A DNA stretch of 13,971 nucleotides from CAZTWC01 sp964617105 [NCBI: uncultured Myxococcia bacterium] (GCA_964617105.1 CAZTWC010000074.1:1-13971), one strand, 5' to 3'. Positions 5,702 through 13,971 are shown, counted from the first letter of the stretch. Notes: generated from the letters alone by a model not told the origin. Made by a program: numbers and translations.

Positions 5702-6220
5702 CTACTCAAAATTGATCATGGAATAAATCTGATCTGGGGCCAACTTATCCCGGCCTTTTAAAAAGCCTAGTTCGATTACAAAAGCCTGCTCCACCACCTG
5801 AGCCTCCAATTTTTTTAGCATCCTGGATACGGCCTGGGCGGTGCCGCCGGTGGCTAATAGATCATCCATGATAATCACTTTGTCGCCAGGCTTGATATCA
5901 TCCTGGTGGATCTCTAAAGTATCGGTGCCATATTCCAACTCATAAGTCTCTTTCAGGGTTTTACGGGGCAATTTGCCCGGTTTGCGCACCAGGAGCATCC
6001 CTTTGCCCATCTTCTGGGCCAAAGCGGCACCAAAAATAAATCCCCGGGACTCTACAGCCACAATATAATCGAAATCTAGGTTCTGATAGTGTTCCTGAAA
6101 AGTATCTATAACCTTTTTAAAGGTATCTGGATTCTTTAAAACCGGAGTAATATCTTTGAAAATAATCCCAGGCTTGGGAAAATCGGGCACATCGCCAATC
6201 ATCTTATTTAACCATTCCAT
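5702..6220 (-). CDS. apt: Adenine phosphoribosyltransferase
   Basis: Apt makes AMP from adenine and PRPP in the cytoplasm (purine salvage). The 172-residue protein has the usual length. It shows the Apt N-terminal signature FPKPGIIFKDITPVL (residues 14-28), AVESRGFIFGAALA (55-68), RKPGKLP (79-85) and the PRPP-binding loop VIIMDDLLATGGTA (115-128). The frame stays open upstream to 6337, but the ATG at 6220 is the right start. It has GGAGA at good spacing, the Apt family begins there, and a strong promoter lies inside the upstream extension, whose residues resemble no Apt. It sits 72 bp upstream of tRNA-Arg on the same strand. Confidence 0.96.
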   Translation of the reverse strand: MEWLNKMIGDVPDFPKPGIIFKDITPVLKNPDTFKKVIDTFQEHYQNLDFDYIVAVESRGFIFGAALAQKMGKGMLLVRKPGKLPRKTLKETYELEYGTDTLEIHQDDIKPGDKVIIMDDLLATGGTAQAVSRMLKKLEAQVVEQAFVIELGFLKGRDKLAPDQIYSMINFE

Positions 6221-6263
6221 TTTGATCTCTCCTTTACGATTTCGCTTCATCCAAATTTCAAGC

Positions 6264-6292
6264 AGTATATCTAAATCAAACCTATGGGTCAA
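6264..6292 (-). promoter_or_regulatory. Strong sigma70-type promoter of apt
   Basis: On the (-) strand TTGACC (6292-6287), exactly 17 bp, then TATACT (6269-6264); each box is one base off consensus. The predicted start is near 6257, giving a leader of about 37 nt that ends in GGAGAGATCAAA before the apt ATG. Confidence 0.75.
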
Positions 6293-6396
6293 GGATGGAC
6301 AGGTACAAATATTGCAAAAATACCAGACGTTAAACATTTTTCTACTGGCAATATCAAATGACGAGAAACTGTATTATGTTAATTTGTCTTGCTATT

Positions 6397-6425
6397 TTAC
6401 CCAGTTACGCCTACTATTTTAAAAT
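6397..6425 (+). promoter_or_regulatory. Possible promoter of the parE-parC unit
   Basis: TTACCC (6397-6402), 17 bp, then TAAAAT (6420-6425). The -10 box is near consensus and the -35 box poor. It lies in the AT-rich divergent gap between apt and parE, ahead of the small ORF. It is the best (+) candidate I could see there. Confidence 0.3.
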
Positions 6426-6459
6426 ATATTTATCTCTTGTGGTTACTAACAAAAATTTA

Positions 6460-6609
6460 ATGCATAGAGCAAAAACCAAAATTGAGATAGAGGATCTGGC
6501 TGTGGTGGTGCTGGAGAAACATTTGGCTGGCCGGCTGACAATTTTTAATGCTATCACCGGGGATTACAAGAGTATTACCGGCTTTCAACTTAACGGGCAA
6601 ATTGAGTGA
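6460..6609 (+). CDS. Possible small ORF translationally coupled to parE
   Basis: A 49-codon frame whose stop TGA shares its A with the parE ATG (TGATG), an arrangement typical of coupled genes. The last 43 residues (KIEIEDLAVVVLEKH onward) use codons like the neighbouring genes (GTG, CTG, GGC, CGG), while the DNA before about 6480 is AT-rich and looks non-coding. The same frame extends up to an ATG at 6358, which would add a hydrophobic leader. Neither start has a convincing ribosome site. parE itself has only a poor site, so translation through this frame may deliver ribosomes to it. The product resembles no family I recognise. It could equally be a leader peptide or a chance frame. Confidence 0.4.
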   Translation: MHRAKTKIEIEDLAVVVLEKHLAGRLTIFNAITGDYKSITGFQLNGQIE

Positions 6610-8516
6610 TGGATGATTTTAACCAAAAAATGTCTTCGAAATATACCGCTGCATCTGTCGAGGTTCTGGAGGGCTTGGACCCGGTGAAACGCCGGCCGGG
6701 TATGTACACAGACACCCAGCAGCCTAACCATCTGGCCCAGGAAGTTATAGACAATAGTGTTGATGAGGCCATCTCTGGTTATGCCAATCGTATCGATGTA
6801 GTACTGTTTGAAGACGGCTCCATCCAGGTCTCGGACAACGGGCGGGGAATGCCGGTGGATCTGCACCCCAAGGAAAAGATTTCTGGGGTGGAGGTGATCC
6901 TGACCCGGTTGCATGCTGGCGCCAAATTTTCCGATAAGGATTATCATTTTTCCGGCGGCCTGCACGGCGTGGGCGTATCTGTGGTCAACGCACTTTCCAA
7001 ACGGCTGGAAGTTATAATTTACCGCGAAGGCAAACAACACGAAATCGCCTTTGAAGGCGGTGACAAGGTCCGGGACCTGGAGGTGACCGGCAACGTGGGC
7101 CAAAGACGCACTGGCAGCAAAGTCAAATTCTGGCCTGATTCCCAGTATTTTGATTCAATAAACTATTCAATCAAAAAACTAAGACACAACCTCCGGGCCA
7201 AGGCAGTACTCTGCCCGGGGTTGATGGTAAAATTTTACAATAAAATTTCTGGCGAAACAGATACCTGGCATTACAAAACCGGATTGAATGAATACCTGAT
7301 CAACTGCCTTAACGGATGCGAAATAGTACCGGAAATCCCTTTTGGAGATGAATTCGAAGGTCATGACGAATATGTTACATGGTCTGTAGTATGGCTGCCC
7401 AATCGGGGAGAAAGTATCTGCGAAAGCTATGTCAACCTGATCCCCACCATGCAGGGCGGTACCCATGTCAATGGTTTCAGACAAGGACTTTTGAATGCCC
7501 TGCGAGATTTCTGTAACCTGCGCAAACTTTTGCCAAGGGGGTTGAAACTGACCCCGGAAGATGTATGGGAAAACTGTGCTTACATCTTGTCAGTAAAAAT
7601 GACCGACCCACAATTCTCCGGTCAAACCAAAGAACGGCTCTCATCACGGAAGTGCGCGTTGTTTGTTTCGTCAACAGTCAAAGATGCTTTTGCTATCTGG
7701 TTGAACCATTGTCCGGAAATTGGAGAACAGATTGCTGAAATTGCAATTGAGTCAGCCCGCCGAAGGGTCAAGTCCAGCAAAAAAGTATCGCGGAAAAAAG
7801 CCACCAGCGGCCCTACCCTACCGGGCAAACTATCGGACTGTATCAGCCAGGAATTTGAGCAGTGCGAAATTTTTCTAGTGGAGGGTGATTCCGCCGGAGG
7901 ATCAGCCAAGCAGGCCAGAAACCGCAACACCCAAGCCATTCTGCCCTTGCGCGGAAAAATTTTAAACACCTGGGAACAGGATTCTGAAACTATTTTGTCC
8001 TCAAAAGAGATCCACGATATCACCGTTGCCATAGGGGTGGAACCCTGCTCTTCCAATATTAAGGGGCTAAGGTATGGAAAAATCATCATCATGACTGATG
8101 CTGATTCCGACGGACTGCACATAGCCACACTGTTATGTGCACTTTTCCTCAAACACTTCAAACCGCTAATAACCGCCGGGCACGTATATGTGGCTATGCC
8201 ACCGCTCTATCGTATAGATATTGGCAAACAGGTCTATTATGCCCTGGAAGAGAACGAGAAAGAGAGCATCATAAAAAAAGCGGAAAAAAAGAGGATAAAA
8301 CCAAATGTTCAGCGATTCAAAGGGCTGGGAGAGATGAATCCAGGCCAGCTGCGCGAGACCACCATGGACCCGGACACTCGCAGACTGGCCCAACTGACCA
8401 TCGATGAGAAGAACACCGAAGCCCTGTATAAAGTGATGAATATGATGCTACGTAAAAAACAAGCCAGCGCACGCAAAAAGTGGCTAGAAGAAAAAGGAAA
8501 CCTGGTGGAGATATGA
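6609..8516 (+). CDS. parE: DNA topoisomerase IV subunit B (ParE)
   Basis: ParE is the ATPase and TOPRIM subunit of topoisomerase IV, which unlinks daughter chromosomes. At 635 residues it is close to E. coli ParE (630) and clearly ParE rather than GyrB: the N-terminal RRPGMYTDT and the [11 protein letters not shown] motif (44-54, with Glu45 and Asn49 for ATP and Mg) follow the gammaproteobacterial ParE form, and the GyrB C-terminal insertion is absent. Other motifs are DNGRGMP (76-82), the ATP lid GGLHGVG (116-122), [12 protein letters not shown] (278-289), the [15 protein letters not shown] (425-433), TDADSDG (496-502) and FKGLGEMNP near the C terminus. The frame has a GTG one codon earlier (6606); the ATG at 6609 gives the TGATG overlap. 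It overlaps parC by ATGA. Confidence 0.96.
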   Translation: MDDFNQKMSSKYTAASVEVLEGLDPVKRRPGMYTDTQQPNHLAQEVIDNSVDEAISGYANRIDVVLFEDGSIQVSDNGRGMPVDLHPKEKISGVEVILTRLHAGAKFSDKDYHFSGGLHGVGVSVVNALSKRLEVIIYREGKQHEIAFEGGDKVRDLEVTGNVGQRRTGSKVKFWPDSQYFDSINYSIKKLRHNLRAKAVLCPGLMVKFYNKISGETDTWHYKTGLNEYLINCLNGCEIVPEIPFGDEFEGHDEYVTWSVVWLPNRGESICESYVNLIPTMQGGTHVNGFRQGLLNALRDFCNLRKLLPRGLKLTPEDVWENCAYILSVKMTDPQFSGQTKERLSSRKCALFVSSTVKDAFAIWLNHCPEIGEQIAEIAIESARRRVKSSKKVSRKKATSGPTLPGKLSDCISQEFEQCEIFLVEGDSAGGSAKQARNRNTQAILPLRGKILNTWEQDSETILSSKEIHDITVAIGVEPCSSNIKGLRYGKIIIMTDADSDGLHIATLLCALFLKHFKPLITAGHVYVAMPPLYRIDIGKQVYYALEENEKESIIKKAEKKRIKPNVQRFKGLGEMNPGQLRETTMDPDTRRLAQLTIDEKNTEALYKVMNMMLRKKQASARKKWLEEKGNLVEI

Positions 8517-10810
8517 GAACGAGCCTACAAAACGGAGTTGAAACCATCCCGCTCCATGAATATTCTGAAAAGGCGTACCTCAATTATGCTATGGCCGTGA
8601 TCATGCACCGGGCCCTGCCATTTATCGGAGATGGCCTGAAACCAGTTCAGCGCCGGGTGCTGTATGCCATGTCGGAGTTGGGCCTCAAGAGCACGGCCAA
8701 ATTTAAAAAATCGGCCCGGACTGTTGGTGATGTGCTGGGCAAGTTCCATCCACACGGAGATTCAGCCTGTTATGAAGCCATGGTGCTAATGGCCCAACCC
8801 TTTTCCTACCGGTATCCTCTAATTGACGGGCAAGGCAATTGGGGATGCGTTGATGACCCAAAATCTTTTGCCGCTATGCGCTATACCGAAGCCAAACTGT
8901 CCCTTTTTGCCGAGATATTTTTGTCCGAGGTAGGCATGGGAACAGTGGAATGGGTGCCAAATTTTGACGGTACACTCAGGGAACCTGGTACACTGCCGGC
9001 CAGACTGCCAAATATTATATTAAATGGAACCATGGGGATTGCCGTGGGTATGGCCACTGACATCCCGCCCCATAATATCCACGAAGTTGTAGATGCCTGT
9101 ATCCATCTACTAGACAGTTCAAAGGCTACACTGGAGGAGTTGTGCGAACATATCAAAGGCCCAGATTATCCGGGTGGAGCCGAAATTATATCTTCACAAA
9201 AAGATATTGTTAATATCTACCGCACCGGCCAGGGAACAATTCGGCTACGAGCCCTGTGGCACACGGAAAACGGAGATATTGTCATAAAGGAAATACCTCA
9301 CCAGATTTCACCGGCCAAAATTATTGAGCAGATCGCTACCCAGATGCAGGGCAAAAAAATACCCATGGTGACTGATATCCGGGATGAATCGGACCATGAT
9401 GAACCGGTGCGGATTGTCATAACACTTACTTCCAACCGCGTGGATCGCGAAGCGCTGATGCTTCACCTGTTTGCCACCACCGATCTTGAACGTACCTGCC
9501 GGGTAAACCTCAATATGATTGGCCTGGATCGCAAACCCAGGGTTAAAGGGCTGGTTGAGTTGCTTTCTGAATGGCTAAAATTCCGCATCGAAACGGTTAG
9601 GCTGCGGCTCTCTCACCGTCTAGCCAAAGTGATGGAGCGCTTGCATATCTTAGAAGGTCTATTAATAGCCTATCTGAACCTGGATAGAGTGATTCAAATA
9701 ATCCGTCAAAACGATAAGCCCAAGCCCATATTAATAAAAGAGTTCATTCTCACCGATCTCCAGGCTGAGGCTATCCTGCAGTTAAGATTGCGGAATCTGG
9801 CCAAGTTAGAAGAGTTCAAAATCAGAACCGAGCGCGATGAACTGAAAAATGAATCTATCGCCATTGAGAAAATTTTAAATTCAGATGCCAGGCTCAAAAC
9901 CCTGGTAAAAAAAGAGTTAAAGACCGATGCCAAAACCTTTGGTAATCCGCGACGAACCAAAATGGTAGAACGCCAGGATGCCAGGGTGATCGATGTTTTT
10001 GATGCCGGACCGGTGGAACAGGTCACGGTCATTCTGTCCAGCCAGGGTTGGGTCCGAATGGCCAAAGGCTATGAGGTCAAACCCGAGGAATTGAAATATA
10101 AGTCTGGAGACGGCTTCCTCACCGCTGCTCAGGGTTTGAGCAACCAACCGGCCATTTTTGTGGACACTACCGGCAGGGCTTATGCCACACCAATAAACGG
10201 CATGCCCTCTGCTCGCAGTCATGGCACCCCGCTGACTGGATACTTCAAAAATCCTACCCAGTCCCAGTTTATTACCGCACTTATGGGTGAACCCAAGCAA
10301 ATGCTGTTGGTTGCCAGTAGTGCTGGATACGGATTTATCACAGAGATGCAAAACTTGTTCACCCGGAACCAGAAAGGAAAATCTCTCATCAACCTACCTA
10401 CCGGGGCTATGCCTTTGGTGCCCATTCAAATTAAAGGCGATATGGACAATCTCTATGTGGTATCCATTACCAACCAGGGCCGTATGCTGGCATTTCCGTT
10501 AAAACACCTGCCAGAATTGTCCAAAGGCAAGGGGAATAAAATAATCAATGTAATAACCAAAGATTTCAAGGCTGGCAACGATTTTTTAAAGCATCTGTTC
10601 TTGCTCCAGGTAGAAGGGACGCTAATAATATACTCCGGCCGGCGCCATTTCAAACTAACCCCCAATAACTTCCACAGTTATATCGGCAAACGGGCTCAGC
10701 GCGGCAAGAAACTACCCCGTGGTTTCAGAAATGTTGATTCCTTCTCTGTTGAACAGTCTCTCCAGCAGGTACTATTCTCGGAAAACCTGTTATTTGATGA
10801 GCAATTATAA
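8513..10810 (+). CDS. parC: DNA topoisomerase IV subunit A (ParC)
   Basis: ParC is the DNA-breaking subunit of topoisomerase IV and forms a ParC2ParE2 complex. The 765-residue protein (E. coli 752) begins with the winged-helix breakage domain. The quinolone-pocket motif [15 protein letters not shown] has Ser84 and Glu88, equivalent to E. coli Ser80 and Glu84, so this region has the drug-sensitive form. The active-site tyrosine is Tyr124 in AAMRYTE. The tower and coiled-coil region follows (about 320-480). The C-terminal beta-pinwheel DNA-wrapping domain runs from about residue 500, with blades marked by [17 protein letters not shown] and [14 protein letters not shown]. The start is the ATG in the ATGA overlap with the parE stop; a frame start 11 codons earlier lies inside parE and is not needed. 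Confidence 0.96.
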   Translation: MRTSLQNGVETIPLHEYSEKAYLNYAMAVIMHRALPFIGDGLKPVQRRVLYAMSELGLKSTAKFKKSARTVGDVLGKFHPHGDSACYEAMVLMAQPFSYRYPLIDGQGNWGCVDDPKSFAAMRYTEAKLSLFAEIFLSEVGMGTVEWVPNFDGTLREPGTLPARLPNIILNGTMGIAVGMATDIPPHNIHEVVDACIHLLDSSKATLEELCEHIKGPDYPGGAEIISSQKDIVNIYRTGQGTIRLRALWHTENGDIVIKEIPHQISPAKIIEQIATQMQGKKIPMVTDIRDESDHDEPVRIVITLTSNRVDREALMLHLFATTDLERTCRVNLNMIGLDRKPRVKGLVELLSEWLKFRIETVRLRLSHRLAKVMERLHILEGLLIAYLNLDRVIQIIRQNDKPKPILIKEFILTDLQAEAILQLRLRNLAKLEEFKIRTERDELKNESIAIEKILNSDARLKTLVKKELKTDAKTFGNPRRTKMVERQDARVIDVFDAGPVEQVTVILSSQGWVRMAKGYEVKPEELKYKSGDGFLTAAQGLSNQPAIFVDTTGRAYATPINGMPSARSHGTPLTGYFKNPTQSQFITALMGEPKQMLLVASSAGYGFITEMQNLFTRNQKGKSLINLPTGAMPLVPIQIKGDMDNLYVVSITNQGRMLAFPLKHLPELSKGKGNKIINVITKDFKAGNDFLKHLFLLQVEGTLIIYSGRRHFKLTPNNFHSYIGKRAQRGKKLPRGFRNVDSFSVEQSLQQVLFSENLLFDEQL

Positions 10811-10832
10811 GTTGAGCCTGCAAAAGGGATGA

Positions 10833-10879
10833 CCTTTGGCCTCGGTATCGGCATCAGCCTCAGTAGGCGCCGCCAAAGG
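10833..10879. repeat. GC-rich inverted repeat between parC and the convergent hydrolase gene
   Basis: CCTTTGGC (10833-10840) and GCCAAAGG (10872-10879) are perfect complements around a 31-base loop, which itself holds a small hairpin (GCCT-CAGT-AGGC, 10857-10868). No T-run follows on either strand, so it is not a textbook intrinsic terminator. It could be a factor-aided bidirectional terminator or one unit of a dispersed intergenic repeat. Confidence 0.55.
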
Positions 10880-10923
10880 ACGAGCAAGATGTGAAGGTTA
10901 ACGTTGTGCAGAGCAAATATCGA

Positions 10924-12243
10924 TTATCTCTTTGGGGCACTGGTAGAGTTCGGTTGCCATGAGAAGACGCTAAATAGAGCCTGGTGATCACTCAGATTTT
11001 CCTCCGGAGAAGTGGCAATTTCGGTTTTGATTAGTTGAATAGAGCCAACTTTACTGGAAGGAGGAGGATTTTTCCAGAGAATATGATCTATTTGGCTGTA
11101 TTCCTCGTTCTTTTTATTCTTGGTGTTCAGAGCCATGTTGTTGGTGTTGTTAGGGCAGTAAGTGCAGTGGCCGTAATCTTCCTTCAGGTGGCGGGGCGAA
11201 GTAAACAACCCGAATTCATTGAGAAAACGATGTAGATTGTCGTGGTTTGAAGGGAAGACCTCACCAGGCTTTTCCTCATTCCAATAGTATGGATCCACAT
11301 TGAAGTCACCCAGCAAAATCAGGGGCAGGTTGTTGGTGGATAGAGAGATGGTATCATTGGCTAAATACTGCAATTGCTGGTAGTTTTCCTGTGGGTAATT
11401 TCGTATTTTTAAAATATCGAAACCAAAATAATCAGCGGTTAATTCCGTGTGGCTGCACCCCACCTTGATGGCTTTTCCGGCACCCAGGTCCATTTCCACC
11501 GATATTCCCCCTCTCTGCACAAAGTTAGGCCAGTGGTACAGGTTTTTTTTAACCTTTTTAAAGGGATATTTGGAAAAAACCATCACTCCAGGATTCATTC
11601 CGTAAGCCGAGATAACCCTCCCCAATAAGCACCGGTTGAGTATTTCCCATATTGACGGGCTGGCTAAATTTTCTACCCCTAGAGCATAAAGGCAAGACCA
11701 GCACCGGGTATTGTCCTGTCGGCTTATTTTCATCAGTGATGGGCAGTATTTTTGAATGCAATCGGCAGTACCCGTGAAGTTATTTTTTCTGCAGGTTTTA
11801 ACTTGTTTAGACATCAAGCACCTGGATACAGTGATTAAATCCATGGTGGAACAGGATGAACCCTGGCTGCTAATCTGGTAGATTACCTGTTTTGGATGAT
11901 ATCTAGCCATTTGCTGGAAATATTGGTTATGAGGATAAAGAGAGGTCAGTTTCTGTAAAAGATATTGGCGGTCATTATTATAAAATGCCTCCTGCAGGCA
12001 GATAAAATCTGCATTTTTAGAGCGCAGTTTGGCCACAATACTTTCCCGCCTTTTTTCCCGCCTGTCGTGGGGAACATTTTTTAACAAATAGGTGTTAAAG
12101 GTCAAAAAACTTATCTGCAGGGGGGAATCTGATTCGCTCGATATAGCCGGTTGCGGCGCCAAACCAGATAAAAAGAAAACAAAAGAAATAAAACAGAACA
12201 TTCTAGATAAAAAGGCTATAGTTTTTAATAAGATTTTTATCAT
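10924..12243 (-). CDS. Secreted endonuclease/exonuclease/phosphatase-fold hydrolase
   Basis: A 439-residue DNase I-like fold protein with an export signal (residues 1-36: Lys, a hydrophobic run, then a possible cut after PAISS). All core catalytic landmarks are present: LTFNTYL with Asn50, CLQEAF with Glu85 (metal), NPGVMVFSKYP (217-227), SHTEL with His265, GDFNVDP with Asp313/Asn315, IDHILW with Asp386 and SDH with Asp419/His420. Between the second and third motifs an insertion (about 120-215) carries eight cysteines (131, 142, 151, 162, 167, 181, 184, 205). A further pair sits at 360/363. These probably form disulfides in the periplasm or outside the cell. The fold serves DNases, sphingomyelinases and phosphoinositide phosphatases, so the substrate is open. 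It lies 39 bp after the PilZ-protein gene on the same strand, with only a weak ribosome site. Confidence 0.85.
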   Translation of the reverse strand: MIKILLKTIAFLSRMFCFISFVFFLSGLAPQPAISSESDSPLQISFLTFNTYLLKNVPHDRREKRRESIVAKLRSKNADFICLQEAFYNNDRQYLLQKLTSLYPHNQYFQQMARYHPKQVIYQISSQGSSCSTMDLITVSRCLMSKQVKTCRKNNFTGTADCIQKYCPSLMKISRQDNTRCWSCLYALGVENLASPSIWEILNRCLLGRVISAYGMNPGVMVFSKYPFKKVKKNLYHWPNFVQRGGISVEMDLGAGKAIKVGCSHTELTADYFGFDILKIRNYPQENYQQLQYLANDTISLSTNNLPLILLGDFNVDPYYWNEEKPGEVFPSNHDNLHRFLNEFGLFTSPRHLKEDYGHCTYCPNNTNNMALNTKNKKNEEYSQIDHILWKNPPPSSKVGSIQLIKTEIATSPEENLSDHQALFSVFSWQPNSTSAPKR

Positions 12244-12282
12244 TTAGGATATCTCTTTATTGTTAAGTTGCTATAAAGTAGT

Positions 12283-13254
12283 CTATGAATAATTTAAAAT
12301 AACCACAATTATTACCGCCAATAAAAAAATCAGGGCACAGGAGATGGCAGCGACCTTAACCGTAGCCATTTTCTTTGTACAAGGCGGAAGTGGAGTAGTT
12401 GCTTTTGTCTTTACTCTATCGTATAAAATTTGCTTCAGCGTTAATTCAGCAATAAAGTCAACGAGTTCTTGTTGTTTTTCTCCATCCAGTTCAACAAATT
12501 TCAATCCATAGAGAAAACAATTTTTCCCTCTCCATTGTTTTTTTCTTGTTTGGATAATAACTCCCCTGAGTTCCTGGCGCTTATTTTCTTGTAACACCAT
12601 TTCCAATGTGATCTCTGTCATGGGTTCCAGATCTAATTCGGTCAATAGGCATATCCCACCGCGGGAAATATCTTTAATGTAACATTTAGATTTGCTGGTT
12701 TGGCTGCCTTGGGCATGAATGATATGGGCGGGTTGGAAGAGGAGGTCAATGCGAGGACTTTTACGCTCGCCAGGACCTTTCTCCTCAGTTGCCATCACCT
12801 CCACTAAACGTAAAATATCTTCTCTTTGTTCAGAATTAAGGTTGATAAATTCGATTCCCAAAAGATAGGTGTTTATTTGGTAGGGAGCCAGTTTGGTGAT
12901 TCCGCACTCTGGGCAAAAGAGAGTTGCCTCCTCGTTCCCTGGAAAAAGAAGACCATACCAATTACAATTGTGACAGTAGTAGCGGGATACATCTTTATCA
13001 TCTTTTTTTCGGGGTGGCCGGTATGGCTGCGTATCCGCTCTGGTAATCCGGCCGTTAACGTCTATCCACTGATTATTTTTGGTCCATATTTTCAGCCGTA
13101 ATTGTTCTCCCAACTCTCTGGTGGTTCTGGAGAGAACAGCGCAGCCATTAGCACTGATATTAACCACCTGCTCCTGGGTGGTTTTGGTGTCAGAAATCAT
13201 CCTTATTGGAGAATTGAATTCTAGTCTGTGAAAGCGGCGTTTATCATTTCGCAT
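12283..13254 (-). CDS. Double PilZ-domain protein with embedded zinc ribbon and C-terminal membrane anchor
   Basis: PilZ domains bind the second messenger cyclic di-GMP. This 323-residue protein has two. The first (about residues 5-150) has R6xxxR10, a changed second motif N32xS34xxG37 (Asn for the usual Asp) and the late strand LLGIEF. Inside it sits a four-cysteine zinc-ribbon-like unit, C94xxC97 and C114xxC117. The second (about 163-275) is canonical: R164xxxR168, D195xS197xxG200 and YGLKF. A single membrane helix (about 298-320) ends three residues before the C terminus, so the protein is probably tail-anchored with the sensor in the cytoplasm. The ATG has only a distant GGAA. A good promoter lies 97 bp upstream. 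The output is unknown; a link to the hydrolase gene downstream is inferred from position. Confidence 0.88.
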   Translation of the reverse strand: MRNDKRRFHRLEFNSPIRMISDTKTTQEQVVNISANGCAVLSRTTRELGEQLRLKIWTKNNQWIDVNGRITRADTQPYRPPRKKDDKDVSRYYCHNCNWYGLLFPGNEEATLFCPECGITKLAPYQINTYLLGIEFINLNSEQREDILRLVEVMATEEKGPGERKSPRIDLLFQPAHIIHAQGSQTSKSKCYIKDISRGGICLLTELDLEPMTEITLEMVLQENKRQELRGVIIQTRKKQWRGKNCFLYGLKFVELDGEKQQELVDFIAELTLKQILYDRVKTKATTPLPPCTKKMATVKVAAISCALIFLLAVIIVVILNYS

Positions 13255-13285
13255 AAATTAACTTAATTCCATTTTCCAGAACGGC

Positions 13286-13310
13286 CAAATACTATAAAAT
13301 GTGGTATTTG
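13286..13310. repeat. Perfect 7-bp inverted repeat in the PilZ-gene leader
   Basis: CAAATAC (13286-13292) and GTATTTG (13304-13310) flank an 11-bp AT-rich spacer, between the predicted transcription start and the PilZ-gene ATG. It could be an operator or a weak leader hairpin. At this base composition chance cannot be excluded. Confidence 0.4.
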
Positions 13311-13350
13311 TAAGATTAAACTGCAGAGCCTGTGCCTGGCTTGTTTGTAG

Positions 13351-13379
13351 ACTATAGTATATTTTGTCTGAATTGGCAA
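13351..13379 (-). promoter_or_regulatory. Strong sigma70-type promoter of the PilZ-protein gene
   Basis: On the (-) strand TTGCCA (13379-13374), exactly 17 bp, then TATAGT (13356-13351); each box is one base off consensus. The predicted start near 13344 gives a leader of about 90 nt that contains the 7-bp inverted repeat. Confidence 0.7.
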
Positions 13380-13469
13380 ATAAATGCAGCATTTTTTTGT
13401 AGCAGACCGAGGCTATTTGCGCTATGACGTGAATTTTAGAACAGTTACCAGGGAGACGTTTTTACTTTT

Positions 13470-13498
13470 TTGACATTGGAAATTCGCCATTGTAGAGT
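13470..13498 (+). promoter_or_regulatory. Promoter of the right-edge exported-protein gene
   Basis: A perfect TTGACA (13470-13475), 17 bp, then TAGAGT (13493-13498, four of six). The predicted transcription start, about seven bases downstream, falls at the ATG itself (13505), so the message may have little or no leader. Confidence 0.55.
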
Positions 13499-13504
13499 AA
13501 AGGG

Positions 13505-13971
13505 ATGAAAAAATCTTATTTTATCCGGTTTGCTGTCTTTACTCTGTTGCTCTGCTGCCTTCAGGGTTATGCTGGTCACCCAGCAATGGGTGCTCAAAAA
13601 TTGCAGCCCAAAAATTTATTGTCGGCTGACAATTGTCTTCAGGAGGCCTTAAAACTATTTCGTCAAAAAGAGTTTAGCCAGACATCTGGATTACTAGACA
13701 ATTGTTATAGGGGGGAGGAGCCAATATTGGCTAAACCCCTGGCTGCCTTTGTTATGGGATATTCCCTTTTTGCCCAGCATGAATATTTTAGAGCCGAACC
13801 ATTTTTAAGGGCTGCAGGTCGAAATAAAAGTTCTGTACAACCATATGCCCGCTATGTTTTGGCAGAGAATCTCTTCTATATTTGGAAACGCCGGGAGGCA
13901 ACCGCTATTTTGCTGGAACTATTCGGAGCAACTCCCCGTTTTTGGGGAGGCAGGCTGCCGGCTCGCCTGGG
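13505..13971 (+). CDS. Exported helical-repeat protein, possibly soluble lytic transglycosylase (3' end missing)
   Basis: The frame is open from the ATG at 13505 to the right edge (155 codons). It begins with a clear signal peptide: Lys2-Lys3, a hydrophobic core (about 9-19) and a cut site after GYA (residue 23). The mature part is made of helical pairs (CLQEALKLFRQKEFSQTSGLL, then AKPLAAFVMGYSLFAQ, then YARYVLAENLFY, then EATAILLELF), resembling the superhelical N-terminal region of Slt-type lytic transglycosylases or other TPR-like periplasmic proteins. The catalytic domain, if any, lies beyond the window, so the name is a guess from shape. Two cysteines (44, 67) could pair. It is divergent from the PilZ-protein gene across a 250-bp gap. 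AAAGGG directly touches the ATG, too close to be a normal ribosome site. Confidence 0.6.
   Translation, partial: MKKSYFIRFAVFTLLLCCLQGYAGHPAMGAQKLQPKNLLSADNCLQEALKLFRQKEFSQTSGLLDNCYRGEEPILAKPLAAFVMGYSLFAQHEYFRAEPFLRAAGRNKSSVQPYARYVLAENLFYIWKRREATAILLELFGATPRFWGGRLPARL

Noticed and set aside
6221-6337. 39-residue N-terminal extension of Apt
   Set aside because: The Apt family starts at the ATG at 6220, which has a good ribosome site. A near-consensus promoter lies inside the extension, so that DNA is untranslated.
8480-8512. Earlier start for ParC inside parE
   Set aside because: The extra residues are parE codons read in another frame. The ATGA overlap at 8513 gives the expected ParC N terminus.

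Overview
The window reads as ordinary chromosome of a Gram-negative, proteobacterium-like organism. It has an HflK/HflC membrane complex, ParE and ParC of the type best known from gammaproteobacteria, a tRNA gene with encoded CCA, a lipoprotein and secreted proteins. I cannot fix the genus. The pyrophosphate-type phosphofructokinase and the SUMF-domain lipoprotein would also fit a less studied proteobacterial or delta-like lineage.

Layout. Positions 1-3480 (+) hold the 3' part of hflK, then hflC, an OsmC-family peroxiredoxin and a PPi-dependent phosphofructokinase, closely spaced and probably one or two transcripts. This meets, tail to tail with a 7-bp overlap, a (-) strand SUMF/formylglycine-generating-enzyme-like lipoprotein (3474-4364). 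Positions 4475-5600 look like a very small integrated element. It is bounded by a 48-bp direct repeat that is the 3' part of tRNA-Arg(CCT), and its only clear genes are a UPF0175 antitoxin and a DUF3368 PIN-like toxin. The intact tRNA-Arg is at 5554-5629 (-). The original tRNA 3' end and what looks like its intrinsic terminator lie 1.1 kb away, at the far end of the insert. Next come apt (-) with a good promoter, a possible small ORF, and parE-parC (+), joined by TGATG and ATGA overlaps. After parC is a short gap with an inverted repeat. The window then holds a (-) strand pair: a two-PilZ-domain protein with an embedded zinc ribbon and a C-terminal membrane anchor, and a secreted endonuclease/exonuclease/phosphatase-fold hydrolase with a cysteine-rich insertion. 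Divergent from these is the start of an exported helical protein, perhaps a lytic transglycosylase, which runs off the right edge.

Working together. HflKC (membrane protease control), topoisomerase IV (decatenation), Apt (adenine salvage) and the phosphofructokinase (glycolysis) are housekeeping genes. The parts most worth a second look are the toxin-antitoxin mini-island in the tRNA gene and the PilZ-zinc ribbon-PilZ protein beside the secreted hydrolase. No CRISPR array, rRNA, riboswitch or transposase was seen.
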